A stretch of DNA of 64,000 bases from Eutreptiella sp. 'Long Island Sound 2002' (GCA_964036045.1 OZ038380.1:11072713-11136712); one strand, 5' to 3'. Numbered from the stretch's first letter, positions 31,766-43,099 are shown. Numbers and translations: made by a program. Notes: generated from the sequence alone by a model not told the origin.

Positions 31766-34700
31766 CGAAGGCTCAACACAAAGCCCAATGTGGCAGGGCA
31801 AAGAATGAGAGCATAGATGGTAACGCCAGTCCATAGGGATGGTTGCACACTGTAGGGACATCTATGTGATTTGGATCCAATGGTTAACACTGGCTTTGCC
31901 CTCTGGGACTATGAGTGGCGGCAGAAAACACATCAGTGGGATGTTGTTGCAAATGGTCTCACTTGCATGCTACTGCCATCAGTCGTGTTTGTTAGTGAAA
32001 GAGTGAGCAGGCAAAGGAGCGGGTGGGCGCTGGGGGTCTGTAGAATGATCAAACAATGTTCTCAGTACCCAAAACCCAAAAATTATATCCTGCCGGAGTT
32101 GCCAATCGACATTCAGGAAAGACTGAATTCTGGTTGAGGCGCTTCTTCTAAACATAAATGCACACCAAATAGCCACCATCATTTATATCTTGTTCTTTTC
32201 TACCTTTTCCTTCGCTCATTGTGGCAGGATTTCTAATAGTATCATTAAGCAAAGTCGGGCCTGTTTCAGCTCAGACGTACCAATGTGAGTCATTAAGAAG
32301 ACACTCAAAAACTACAACTCAGGCCGTTCTTTGGTTACACCCAACCATTGTGACACTGAGGAAGACAAACACCATGGTTCCCGGCAGACCCACACCTGCG
32401 GCCTCATCACCGTCCGCCACATTTTCCAACGAAGCGACTCAGTGCTCAACGAGCCACTATTACTCTTTTTGTTCTTCATTGAACAAATGCAACACTACCA
32501 CAGAATGAATGAATGAGCTGTGTTTGCAGCTGACTTCTTCCAATCATGCATGAATGAGTTGTGCTTTTGCAAATGTGAAAAGGGCACCCCACGCTTGGTA
32601 CCACAGTGGTAAGGCATTCAGATACATGGTTGGAATATTGAGTTGGATGCCGAGCGCGCCGGGTAAACGTTCTTTCTGTGGTTGTTGGGGAAAAGTAGAG
32701 CGCTGGGCATCTTCTTGGGCCCAAACCCTAAGTAGAATTGTACTCGGCGCCAATAAGAGTGTTCTCCACCCTGGGTCCCAAGAAGGCAAGAGATATGTAA
32801 CCATTTTGATTTCACCATATTTACGGAGAATCCAACTCCATATTTACGGAGAATCCAACGTGCACGGTTTGTGACAGTCGTCAGTTGGCGAGAGTGTGTT
32901 ATTTTTGAATCTTCTTTCCGCATCAACTTGTCCTGGGGCTGACGTCCCCCATGTGTTATGACAATATTGACCTCTCTTGAAAATTTTGTTTTCTCTGTTG
33001 GGACCTGAAAGTGGCCCAAGTCCCATTGTGCTAGGCTAGGTCAGAAAATCCCAAACACACATGCTCCTAAACGGTTCAAAGCGGGACAGTTACCATTGAA
33101 CTCTTGCTAGGCGCACAGTTTGTGTGCCAACACTTTTTCACAACGTCTTTCTGGCACATTTGGAGCCAATGGTTATTCGGGCCCAAGCATTGCCAAATTT
33201 GTGTACCATTGGTAACTAATTGTGACTAAAAGGCCAGAGATATCAGGGTCCATGGGGGGTCACCAAACGTGTTCGCTATTTTTGGACACATAAAGCAACA
33301 ACACCACCCGGCAGCTCTGCTGATGTTCGTGTTTGTGACTTCTCCAATGGTATACGGAAATCTTCACATGCGCGTTCCCATATCCAAATAACCGGCCTGT
33401 GTGTCCCACATTCTTCTTTCCTGGACCATCAAAAAGATCACATTTTCTTGTCTTTAGATGTTAGCAAGCACATGATGATGATAGCAATATTGAAACATCT
33501 TTGGTGCACTTTGGACAAAGTATAGTGATAGCTAGAGTCATTTGCATTTTCAGTGCTGCCAAACTCATCCATCTGTCGGCGGTGGGCATCACCAAGGGAA
33601 GGAACAGTACCAGCCCCAGCAGACGCCGCAATTTGAAAAATAGCGAACCTGTTCAGCCACCCCCGCTCATACCCGCAAAGCTGACACTGGTACGATGACG
33701 GCCCATGACTTTAGCATGCTCTAGCGGGGGCAACTCTGCTGTGCTAGCTCCGAGGAGCAGCTTAACAAAAGGGGTAGCGGACGCGCCACACGCACAGCAG
33801 GTGCTGAAGTAGTAAAAAGTGTATTTCAATGCCTTTGGGGATAGCTTTCGTTCTATTAAAGATGCCTTGAGGCATATCACATTTTTATCTTAGTATTGGC
33901 CCTACCAAAATGATGATAATGCATTTTAGGTTATAAAACCAAACACTAATCAATGGATGTTGTAAGGACCCTTGACCCCCAACTATTTTGATTTTATCAC
34001 AAGATCCTGAGTTGACTGAGGCAGTGCTCTGGTTCGGAGCCTGTACCTTTTTATCTATTTTTTCATGAATGACTACTTATCGTAGTGGTGTGCACCCCAG
34101 GGGGCGGGGTTCCTCTTTTTGAAAGGTCCTGGGTTCTATTCCCAACCAGCCTAGCTAAGTAGGAAGTTCCCGGGTGACATGGTAGCCATGCCACCTTAGC
34201 ACCTAAGGGACCAAAAACAAAGGGTTACACTACACATCTCAAAGTGACCCTACCTCAGAGAGGATGCCCATGAGGGCAGTTTTCTATCTTGGTTAGTTTG
34301 TTTTCTAACTATCTTTTCTAATCAGCTGTCAAAGTTTGATCTATTGTTGTGAATACTTTGTGCATCTATTTCTCTTTGAATGCAGTCCTTCATGTTTGGA
34401 GTTTAAGATCCTGAATTGTGCCCTACTTAGACTGTGGATGGGGTCTTTTCTTTAGTTTCCAAAATACAAGAATCAGAGGAGCAGGCAAGCAGCAAGATAC
34501 AAGCAGGAACACATCCCCGTGCAGTGCAACCAGTACGCCGAGGCTGTCACTTCCTGAGGGGCGGAGAATACATAATGGACACCAAGGACAACTGAGACAA
34601 CAGTGCTGAGACAACGGAGCCCTCAGTGGCACCAGCCAAGCCGGCACCCGAGCCCACACTTGCTGGTGTACCTCACCCTGGGCCTGTACTTTCAGTGTAT

Positions 34701-36095
34701 TTAAGTGGCACCAAGGACGATTCGCTGGACTTGAGTGGGTTGGGAGCCGCCTTCACTGAACTTCGAGTTGGAACAGTTGAGAGCAAGCAAATGGAGAAGG
34801 AGAAAGGGAAAGAAGGAGCAGCAATTGACCGCGAAGCAGCACATGAATGAACTGATGATGCACACTTCGCCGAGATGCCTTCTCAGAGCACCCCAGGCGC
34901 GACTAGTCCCCCCACACATCCTGCTACATCCTGTCCTACAGCCACTACACTCCCACCTATACATCCAGCTACATCCTCTCCTGCAACCACTCTACCCGTA
35001 CAGGCCTTACTGGCGCGCCTTCTCCCACCCATGGAGTGGACCCACGCGCTACGGCCCCATCTGTGGCACATCCAGTTAGTGAACCAGCTGCATCTGGCTT
35101 TCTTACACTGGTATCCATGAGCCTACTTCCTGTGAATATCTTGACGCCTTTCTAGGGGTCCCTACTGCAGCGCTCTCTCCTACGATGCTAGCCTACACCA
35201 TGCGCGAGCATGGACTGAGTTTTACTGCCTGGACAGTCTGCGGGGCCCAGGATCCTGTGGAGGAAGGAGCAGGGAGTCTGGCGGGTCTTCTGAGAGTCTC
35301 CTAACCCTAACCTGGTCTTTTAACCGTAACCTGACCTTCTGCTTACCTTCTCCGAGATCCGAAAAGTATGCCGTGGGGCCACCGAAGACTCGATTGGAGA
35401 TCTGAGTCAAGAAATCCGAGCCAAGTTGGATCCATTGATACCGCTCCAAGGGTCGCCCGTGACCGCTAGAGCTTCCCTTCACCGAGTATAGGCCAGACAT
35501 CCGGTTGCAAGGCTGACTCATACCTTTGGTGGTGTGAGAAGTCGGCCGATGCCGACCCCTGCAGCTATTCTCAGGAGGCCCTTCGTGCCAAGGACTACTC
35601 AGCCCCCCTACAGCCATGTGGAGAATTCCACACGCGCTGAGCTGGACAACCTGGGGATGACAATTTTGCGGGCTATGGTGGATGTGGAGCCCGACGGCTC
35701 CAGTGATATGGGTGGCGATCCCTCGGACGACGAGCCACCATGCATGTCGTCGGCATGACCCTCCGAGGATGACGACCTTGAAGATCCAGATGAAGCGGGT
35801 TGCAAGAAAAAGAAGAAAAAGAAGAGTGCGCCACCACATGGATGTTGTTGTGGTGTTGTTGAGGATGTTGGTGATGCGGGTAGGGTTGCATGGGTTGGTG
35901 CCGTTGCAATTGCAATCGAACAAGATAATGCCTATGTTCCAAAACAGCAACGGCATAACTAAGGGGCATAACTGGGAGACTGGCAAGAAATGAGTGTGGC
36001 AGGATTGAGGATTGAGCACATAGGGCAAGCACAGAATGTATCGCACTGAAATCAATCGCAAATCCATCGCACAAAATGTATCACATGCCCCTTGG
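31766..36095. other. No confident gene; decayed segments and one tRNA-like stretch
   Basis: 33000-34380 is AT-richer and nearly ORF-free. At about 34081-34160 a tRNA-like stretch has a B-box inside a paired stem (tggg-ttctatt-ccca) and a weaker A-box (gtagtggtgtgc). 34626-34850 (plus) encodes a Lys/Glu-rich frame, and 34870-35120 a Pro/Thr/Ser-rich frame built on repeats of ccta/catccagctacatcc. 35534-35995 (plus) reads as an acidic then Lys-rich segment interrupted by a stop at 35756-35758. The opposite strand is open for 302 codons (35222-36130) across the same bases. These may be relics of a transposon gene, but none is identifiable. Confidence 0.35.
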
Positions 36096-36100
36096 GGGTA

Positions 36101-36326
36101 TGTAGCGTAGCTCGCAACGCACGGCACCAATCAAATCCGAAATGCTCTCCAACGAGTGATTAAACAATCAAGACATTTGGTGCCTAAAATCAGAGTGAGC
36201 ATTTTAGAATAAAATATTATTACTCACAATGAAATACTCGCATTGCACTCAACTGAGCATCGCATTTATAATCTACAGTGTGCACGCGCGCGCCTCAGAA
36301 TGCCTGCAGTGCACTGGTCTGCTGCA
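36101..36326 (-). repeat. Left LTR (3' LTR in element orientation)
   Basis: TGTAGCGTAG ... GTCTGCTGCA, matching 38600-38825 over its whole length. The flanking GGGTA at 36096-36100 is the left target copy. Confidence 0.85.
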
Positions 36327-36336
36327 CGCCCCTCCC
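36327..36336 (-). other. Putative polypurine tract
   Basis: Read on the minus strand, gggaggggcg directly precedes the left LTR. Nothing comparable precedes the right LTR on the plus strand, which is one of the reasons for placing the element on the minus strand. Confidence 0.5.
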
Positions 36337-37955
36337 AAGTCAGTCCAAGGGGACCTTGGGCTGGCTGACACAGACAAACAGTGGCAGCCAGTGCACTGCA
36401 CACCAAAACTGATGTACAAAAAAAATAGACACTCAGAGAAACACAACAATTTCTGAAACACCCCGGTGCCCAACGATGGCAAGCCACCTGGTGTCATGGG
36501 CTTCCTGTGTCCCCTGTGTCTCATGGATCTAATCACAGCCCAATGCCAAAAAAAAATAAAAAATCCTGCACCAAAATTTACAAAACCCCTGCTCAGAAAT
36601 TTGTCCATATAAAAAAAACAAAAGACATTCCAGAAAACACCCAAACAGGCATTGCAGCAAAAGCAACACAAAATCTGTTGTGGACTGACCCACAGGGTGC
36701 AGTAACCCTTAAGCTAATGTACAGGGTCTTCAGGGCACTTAATGTGCCGTGCACTGAGCCTTAGTTAACTGCACTGAGCCTTAGTTAACTTCTGAGCGTT
36801 GTGGTCTGGGGGCTGGTGCAGGGCGGCTGGGCATGGACTCCGTGTGCTCTGAGGGGGGAATTGGCCTGCCGTGGTGGCTTGATGGCCCCCCACACTGATC
36901 TGCAGACCTGCAGCAGGGAAAGAGACAAAGAAAAACTGCGGTAATAATATAATGTACGCATGCATGTGCCAGAAGCACTGCACACTCACTGTTGGGACGT
37001 AGGCCTGTCAGTCACAGCAGGACCCAGCAGCACACACTGCACCCCAATCCGGGCTCCACTACCTGCACTAGGCCACTCATGTACCTGACATGTACACAAC
37101 TCCTTCTAAGGGAAACACGGTTGGGGGGGCAAACACCCACATACTGCCCAACCCGGCTGCTAGGCGCCAACGCTGGCCCTACTTCACAGCCCTGGCTGCT
37201 AGGCATCACCTCCTGGTCCTGGCCCAGCTCGTCGTGGCCTAGCCTGTGCAGGCAGCAAAATCACTGCCTACATGCCTGCACCCTGACCCTGTGCAGCTCC
37301 AGCACCCCACACCCAACAGCTACCTGCCGCAGTCACTGTACAGCCACGGGCTGTAAACGGCGAAAACTAAAACAAGGGTGCATATCAATGCAAACCCTGG
37401 AGCACAAAAACAGTGCTTTCGGACCGACAGTGGCCCTGCACACAAAAGTCGTTTTGACATGCAGCTCATTCTGAGCTAGATTCCGTCTCAGTCACAGAAA
37501 TAACCATAACAGTCTCCTACGACAAGTTAACAAATAGATGAAAGGAGACGCGCCAGCTGCGCCACGAGCAGCGCAGGATGCGAAAAAGCACATATAGTGG
37601 CTAAATCAGGCCACAAATGAGTTAGATGCAAAAAATGACTTGCACATGAACGTCGCAAACAGCAGCAAAACCACCGCCAAAACTCCTGAGTGGCAGCATA
37701 GATACCAAAACAAACTGGGCACACCGCAACGTCGCCTACACCAGCGACAGTCACACACAGCTCAACTCCGCAACACTGTTACCAGGCGAGTGCAAAAACC
37801 GCACATGGCACAACCCAGGCAAGTGCTAAACCGCGCAAGGGCAACAGGTGCAAGACACTGTACGCAAAACAGCCAGTACAGGCAGGTGAGGCAAATCCAC
37901 CAGCAACAACAAAGGAGAAAACAAAGAAGAAAAAAAATACACACAGTGACATAAC

Positions 37956-37961
37956 TTTATT
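37956..37961 (-). terminator. Polyadenylation signal AATAAA after the dUTPase-fold gene
   Basis: TTTATT on the plus strand reads AATAAA on the minus strand, 12 bases beyond the stop codon at 37973-37975. Its tight spacing supports a short independent transcript rather than read-through to the 3' LTR. Confidence 0.5.
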
Positions 37962-37972
37962 CAGTCTCCTTG

Positions 37973-38524
37973 TTAGTCACCCCGAGGGCGTCGTCGCTTC
38001 TCAAGTCCAGCAGCACTGCGGCGACCTCTGCGACACTTTTTGGTACCAACGGGGCACACTGGCACTTGGTGGGTCGCAGATTTCCTGGAAGTGCACTCCA
38101 CGGCTGCAGGCGAGGCTGCCTCATCATCCGTAACCTCCGTGGGCAGCTGCTGAACCTCCTGGACCACCAAGGCTCCTACCCTCTCAAGCACAAGCAGCGC
38201 AATAGCCGCACCAGCTGCAATGTCCAAAGGACTCTCAGAATGGTTGAACAATACCACAGCGACGCCGCGTCGGTCTGTGCTGGCCGCGCTCACAGACACG
38301 TGATGCACCCATGCAAGTCCTGGCAGCGCAAAGACATTCAGCCTTAACCCTGGCGGCGCAGATATAGCACAGTCAGTCCTGACCAGCGCTTTGCCGTGCG
38401 CCGGCACCACCAGGTCATACGCGCTGTGCAACGTGTAGTCCGACGCCTGTAGAGAACTTGTACCTGGCAGGACAGCTTGCATGCTGAGTCGCTGCACCTG
38501 CAGCGCCGGCGTCGTGAAACTCAT
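37973..38524 (-). CDS. dUTPase-fold protein, catalytic motifs degenerate
   Basis: 183 residues, about the size of trimeric dUTPases, which hydrolyse dUTP to dUMP. Motif I is present (SAYDL, 34-38). After it come the usual Gly-containing strand and APPGLRLNVFA. The core GVAVVLFNHSES (87-98) followed by GAAIALLVLERV (105-116) is the characteristic 'VVLFNHS...G.RIAQLVLE' block. Key sites are altered. Motif II (P-R-S-G-L-A) is shortened to LPGLA (68-72, Arg-Ser missing). Motif III (G-V-I-D-x-D-Y-R-G) reads SAASTDRRG (79-87), so the Asp that activates water aligns with Ser82 and the Tyr that discriminates uracil aligns with Arg85. The Gly-rich motif V tail is replaced by a basic tail (RRRPRGD end). 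It is probably not an active dUTPase; a recruited binding or structural role is possible. The frame is intact and followed by AATAAA. Start 38524 is the first ATG of the frame, 75 bp inside the right LTR. Confidence 0.7.
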   Translation of the reverse strand: MSFTTPALQVQRLSMQAVLPGTSSLQASDYTLHSAYDLVVPAHGKALVRTDCAISAPPGLRLNVFALPGLAWVHHVSVSAASTDRRGVAVVLFNHSESPLDIAAGAAIALLVLERVGALVVQEVQQLPTEVTDDEAASPAAVECTSRKSATHQVPVCPVGTKKCRRGRRSAAGLEKRRRPRGD

Positions 38525-38599
38525 GTCTCGCGAAGTCGCCTACGTCGTGTCTCGTGTTCGGATGCACTCTCGAACATTGGGATTGTCAGATTGTTTAAT

Positions 38600-38825
38600 T
38601 GTAGCGTAGCTCGCAACGCACGGCACCAATCAAATCCGAAATGCTCTCCAACGAGTGATTAAACAATCAAGACATTTGGTGCCTAAAATCAGAGTGAGCA
38701 TTTTAGAATAAAATATTATTACTCACAATGAAATACTCGCATTGCACTCTACTGAGCATCGCATTTATAATCTACAGTGTGCACGCGCGCGCCTCAGAAT
38801 GCCTGCAGTGCACTGGTCTGCTGCA
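38600..38825 (-). repeat. Right LTR (5' LTR in element orientation)
   Basis: Direct copy of 36101-36326, beginning TG and ending CA, followed by GGGTA (38826-38830). Confidence 0.85.
38764..38769 (-). promoter_or_regulatory. Putative TATA box in the 5' LTR
   Basis: TTTATA on the plus strand reads TATAAA on the minus strand, about 240 bp upstream of the dUTPase-fold start codon and inside the LTR where a promoter is expected. The GC-rich cacgcgcgcg stretch lies just upstream of it in element orientation. Confidence 0.35.
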
Positions 38826-39440
38826 GGGTAATGCTTTCAGACCTCCAAATTTGTATTTTAATTTTCTCACTGTGGAGCGGCCTAGGGAATGGTTGGGGTC
38901 ATGGGAGGCCACCTTGTGTGGTCACCACATCGGTGGTGAATGTCTTGCCCTGAATGCCAACCCATTTTTTGTAACAAATAGGGTACAATTCGACAAATAC
39001 CACCACCTTTTTTGGTACCGTTTGCACGCATAGCAACCTACCGGAGATTCTAGCATTCTCTGGCATTTGATGTATTTTCATGAAAAAAAAAAATGTGGCA
39101 AGCAATCCTATTTAGATACCAGACCGCAGACGGAATTCAGTAAAATTTTCATTAAATTTGTTGAATATGCAATATGACAACCATAAATGCGTTCACGCCT
39201 CAGATGTTGACAGACGGTCGTGGGAGAGATGGATGGTGGTGGTGTAACAAAGTTACCAGAAATGTGCAGTGGATGCTCTTCGCCCGCGGCCAAGGCCGTG
39301 AGGAGCTGCCAGGGACTACCCTCACAACTGAGCAGATCGCTTCACACGACGTAGCCGGGCGGCGATGCCACGCAAATCCGCCACCTTGCCTACGCAATTT
39401 GCAATCAGTGCAATTGACGTTTCTAATACGACTATCGGTA

Positions 39441-39723
39441 CCGGGGGAGCTAGGTGGGTATTTTTCGGTAGGATTCACCCTCACTGGGTACAGGGTTAGG
39501 GTTTACAAATCTAATGGTTTTCTTGCAGAATGCGATCCCCAGCAGCCTCCAATTAGGGTTAAATGGCCCCCAGGAACCCAGCGCTAGCTGGGTGGGGGCC
39601 ATTTAACCCTAATTGGAGGCTGCTGGGGATCGCATTCTGCGACAAATCGTTTACTGGCTTGCAGGCAAATCCTTATAAGCCGTGGGCGCCGCGCGCTGCA
39701 GCCAGATACCCACCTAGCTCCCC
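39441..39723. repeat. Foldback element with long hairpin and telomere-like word
   Basis: 39525-39640 is a 116-bp near-perfect hairpin: arm gcagaatgcgatccccagca... (39525 on) and its complement ending at 39640, with a second short stem cccagc/gctggg around gcta at the tip. Further out, ggggagctaggtgggta (39442-39458) and its inverted copy at 39704-39720 form outer arms about 245 bp apart. Near the left arm is agggttagggttt (39493-39505), resembling plant-type telomere repeats, and attagggttaaa lies in the stem itself. No ORF of note is present. Confidence 0.75.
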
Positions 39724-41195
39724 CGCTACCCGACTATCCGACGGTCATGCGCATGCGATCCGTCAAATCGTTCCAGCAATTGAAGTATTTCAATCCACAA
39801 CTGATTCAAATGGCTCGATTCTTGGCTGTTGCGCTTGGATGTTAACAACAGTCGACGACCTTTCAGAATTTGAATGCGTGAACCACATTTGATTGATTCA
39901 CCTCAATTCATTTTGCTCTCAGACGTGCCACACGCGCCGTTACCCACCTTGCAGAGGAGGCTCGCTCGTATCTGCGTGCAATTTGTCGAATAATGTCCCC
40001 TGCCCTCTTCTCGGATGCTAAACACACCTCCTTGCTTAAATTGCCTACTGACAAGTCTCATCACGAGTATGGAAAATCACTAGAGATCATGGAAGCTGGC
40101 CCCACCTGGCCACGCGGTTGGACTTGGAATGACAATTTTTTCTTGAAAAAATGTCGCAGTAGAGGGAAGAAATTGGGAATGGAAGGGAAGTGTGGTTGAG
40201 GTTTTTCTTTAATACTCTATTGGCCCCCATTTGTGTAGGTGTGTTCGAAGTAGGGGTTTCCACTTAGTGTTTGGGTAACCTTTACTGGCTAGGTCATGAG
40301 AGTCAAACATGTGTTGGCACTTGCATCTGCTTGCGAATCGCGATAGTACCTTGAATTTTTTGCCATCGTGGGTACTAATGGCTTCAGGGTATCCACCACC
40401 TTGCCTATGTTCCTGCAAGCATTGCCCACCAAAACGCAAGCTTGATGGCCTCACAAAACGCAAAACGGAGGCCCTTGGCAACGTCCATGATGGTCGTAAA
40501 CCGTAGATTTTTCACCTACGTGTTGGCCGACTGTGTTAACACGCCTATTGGAGCATTGCCTAATGGCATGTAGACCACGCACAACTTCTTCGGTGGTGGA
40601 AGGTCCATTTCTTGGGACAATACCCTCAACATTCAATTTTACATGCGCTTTGTGCGTGCAAAAATTTTCCTTGCGGGAGCATCTCGTTACATATGTCTTG
40701 TCACATTGGGGCTTGGGCTTTGGCTTGCTTTGTGGGCGGGTGTCTTCAAGTTTACCTTTCCAAGCGGGTCTCTTATCGTTTTGGTCGGGGAATAGGGTGG
40801 AAGAGTCTTTTCCAATTTGGATGAAACTCACACTTAACAATAACATTCGAAACATGCAAAACTTATAGTGAGGCCTTATAGTGACGAAATTGTGAGGGAA
40901 GTGGAAGGTGAATTGGAGAGGGTATGAGGGGAACAGGACCTCTCAAGGCGCAACATGCTCTATAGGCAGCTTCCAGAATTGTGTCAGGCAACACCGTGTA
41001 CGTTGCTCGTTGCCTGTGGCATTGCGTTTCACACGGTTTTCGCAGAGAAAACCTGTGCATGTCATTGAACAATGAACACATTTTTCCTAAAACCGGGTAG
41101 TTGGAGGGAAATTTTTATAGAAAAAAAAACTGTGTACAGGGAACACGGCCCCCTTGCCCTTTCCTACTCTTGGGGTGGGCCTTTGGATCACCATG
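39724..41195. other. No gene recognised
   Basis: Short ORFs only (40451-40855 minus, 40533-40868 plus). Composition is AT-richer than near the confident genes. 40900-41090 has a fairly open minus frame without recognisable content. Confidence 0.4.
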
Positions 41196-41199
41196 AGCT

Positions 41200-41263
41200 T
41201 GTCTTTCTCTCTCGCTCTCTCTTTTTCTCTCTGTGTGTTTGTCTCTCTCTTTTTCTCGGTTTG

Positions 41264-41318
<55 letters not shown>

Positions 41319-41358
41319 GTCACTCCCTCACCTTCCTCTCTCTCTTTGTTTCTCTCCG

Positions 41359-41389
<31 letters not shown>

Positions 41390-41455
41390 TTGTTTCTCTC
41401 CCTGTTTCTCTCTCTCTCTACCCCTCTCTCTTTGTTTCTCTCTATGTTTGTCTAC

Positions 41456-41522
<67 letters not shown>
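41200..41522. repeat. (CT)n and (GT)n microsatellites
   Basis: Interrupted (CT)n from about 41200 to 41455, pure (GT)n at about 41459-41521, then a further (CT)n to about 41545. Ser/Leu-rich and Glu/Arg-rich ORFs of up to 211 codons over this block are artefacts. Confidence 0.95.
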
Positions 41523-41523
<1 letters not shown>

Positions 41524-41861
41524 CTCTCTCTCTCTCTCTCTCTTTGTTTCTCTGTGTGTGTCTCTCCATGGTTGTAGCGCCAGAAACTCTCGGCACAAAA
41601 ACGAAACCCACTGTGCATGGAACCATCATGTGTCGGAGTGAACATTGGAGCTGCGCCAGCCAGCGGGGGGGGGGGGGGGGGGGTTTTCGGCCGGCCGGCC
41701 AGCCAGCCACCCAGCCGGCCACCTAGCCAGCCACCCAGCCAGCCACCATTGCTTTGTACATGCATGTTTGCCTCACCGCCCTTGCTCTCAAGATCTCAAG
41801 ATGATGTCACCGATCCATGGAGTGTGTGGTAAAATTTCCTTCCCTTTAAACAAGGCACATC

Positions 41862-42488
41862 ATGCATTGGGATGGGGTTTTGGGTTGTTTGCTTGTGTGG
41901 GAATCCGGACCTAGTGGTCCAGTTGCACAATCACCAACACAATTGCCGTTGCATTGTGTTGTAGCGTCCCCGTGTCCAACTAACGTCGGCAAGCATGCAT
42001 GGAGATGTCCAAAGTGCGGGAGAACTTTCAAGACCGCCCAAGGGCTTGTGGGTCACCTTCCAACATGTAACCTGCCAAGCCCGGATGGTAAGGGAGATGC
42101 AAGTGTGAAGTGTCCTAAGTGTGACAAAGTTTTTAAGACCCCCGAAGGCCTTACCGGCCATCTTCCGTCGTGTAACCCCAAAATCCCGGAACCTAAGGGA
42201 GATGCGGAGGTGCAGTGTCCGAAGTGTGACAAAGTTTTCAAGACCCCCGAAGGCCTAACCGGACACCTTCGGACATGTAATCCCAAAAGCCCCCATGACC
42301 CGCAACCTAGTGGCCGTCCAAAGAAAGCACAAAAAGTTGACATGAAGTCAAGTGTTGGTGCGTGGGTTGTTACAAGTGCCAGAAACAATTTTCTTTCCAC
42401 CTTGATGCGGTTGGTCGATTGCCACCGTGTAATGCAAGTGATTTTTCTGTTTGCCCCCTTTGTCTTTGCACAACTAAGTGTAACATGA
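41862..42488 (+). pseudogene. Tandem C2HC zinc-finger gene, frameshifted after finger 3
   Basis: Three fingers of form C-x2-C-x12-H-x3-C lie in one frame at 42006-42068, 42111-42173 and 42216-42278. Their starts are exactly 105 bp (35 codons) apart, so they arose by tandem duplication. The shared pattern is CPKC.(K/R).FKT..GL.GHL..C, with linkers rich in Pro, Lys and Gly. A fourth copy lies at 42368-42430 in a different frame, with the zinc-ligand His replaced by Arg (CYKC...VGRLPPC). The start of a fifth (VCPLC) lies just after. The frame therefore breaks between 42279 and 42367 by an indel, or a splice site is hidden there. Fingers 1-3 keep all ligands, so a truncated protein could still be made. 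The ATG at 41862 is only the first in frame and may not be the true start. Such fingers would bind nucleic acid or protein; no target can be inferred. Confidence 0.55.
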
Positions 42489-42505
42489 GTGTTTTCCAGG
42501 GGCGC

Positions 42506-42668
42506 GCCAGCCAGCCAGCCAGCCAGGGGGGGGGGGGGGGGGAGGGGGGGGGGTTTCCAAAGCCTCCCAGCCACCCAGCCGCGGCTAGGCGCAGCTCCAT
42601 TACACCGGTTTGGTCCGCGCGTTATGCAACTGTACACAGGTTGGAATTGACTTGTCTGTTCTGCTGCA

Positions 42669-42738
<70 letters not shown>

Positions 42739-42905
42739 TCGTATCTCTCTCTCTCTCTCTCTCGCTCTCTCGCGCTCTCTCTCGCTCTCTCTCGCTCTCT
42801 CTTTGTTTCTCCCTCTCTCTCGCTCGCTCTCTCTTTGTTTCTCTCTCTCTCTCGCTCTCTCTCTCTCTCCCTCTCTCCCTCTCTCTCTCTTTCTCTGGTT
42901 CTCTC
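42506..42905. repeat. CCAG/poly-G block and (CT)n microsatellite
   Basis: (CCAG)n then G runs at about 42523-42552, then cagccacccagccgcggcta, then (CT)n from about 42668 to 42900. A matching CCAG/poly-G block lies at 41650-41745. ggagctgcgcc (41648 on) and its inverted copy ggcgcagctcc (42587 on) flank the zinc-finger frame, and (CT)n occurs outside on both sides. Confidence 0.85.
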
Positions 42906-43099
42906 TGTTTGTCGTGCTTGCTTCGTTTGTGAGCGCCGCCTCTCACGTGCCCGCTCTGTTCGTATGTCCTCCCCCCCCCCCCCTCTCTCTCTGTTCAGGG
43001 ATCAGGGATGTGCATTTCTTTGCTTTGTGCCTCATTGCTCTTGTGTACTCCACTTTTTCCAATAGTCCACGTGTACGGATGGATGGTCCGGAAAATTGC

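Larger units (their letters stand above)
36101..38825 (-). mobile_element. Compact LTR element (non-autonomous) carrying a dUTPase-fold gene
   Basis: Two 226-bp direct repeats, near identical (one substitution noticed, tcaact versus tctact), begin TG and end CA. GGGTA stands directly outside both (36096-36100 and 38826-38830), a 5-bp target duplication as made by LTR-element integrases. The element is 2725 bp. A minus orientation is supported by three things: the only recognisable gene (37973-38524) is on the minus strand just inside the right LTR; a purine tract (gggaggggcg, complement of 36327-36336) abuts the left LTR as a polypurine tract should; and TATAAA lies on the minus strand within the LTR. 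No gag, protease, reverse transcriptase or integrase was seen. The near-identity of the LTRs suggests recent insertion. A primer-binding site could not be identified. Confidence 0.8.

Noticed and set aside
32618-33019. Shared peptide-like word (GPK.MPSAL) with the 5001-5624 minus ORF
   Set aside because: It rests on about 25 similar bases (ctgggcatct.cttgggccca) without similarity on either side; too short to define a repeat or gene family.
34081-34160. tRNA gene
   Set aside because: Only the T-arm and part of the D-arm are recognisable; anticodon and acceptor stems do not form, so it is mentioned only as tRNA-like.
35222-36130. 302-codon minus-strand ORF
   Set aside because: No recognisable domain, atypical composition, and the plus strand over part of it looks at least as coding.
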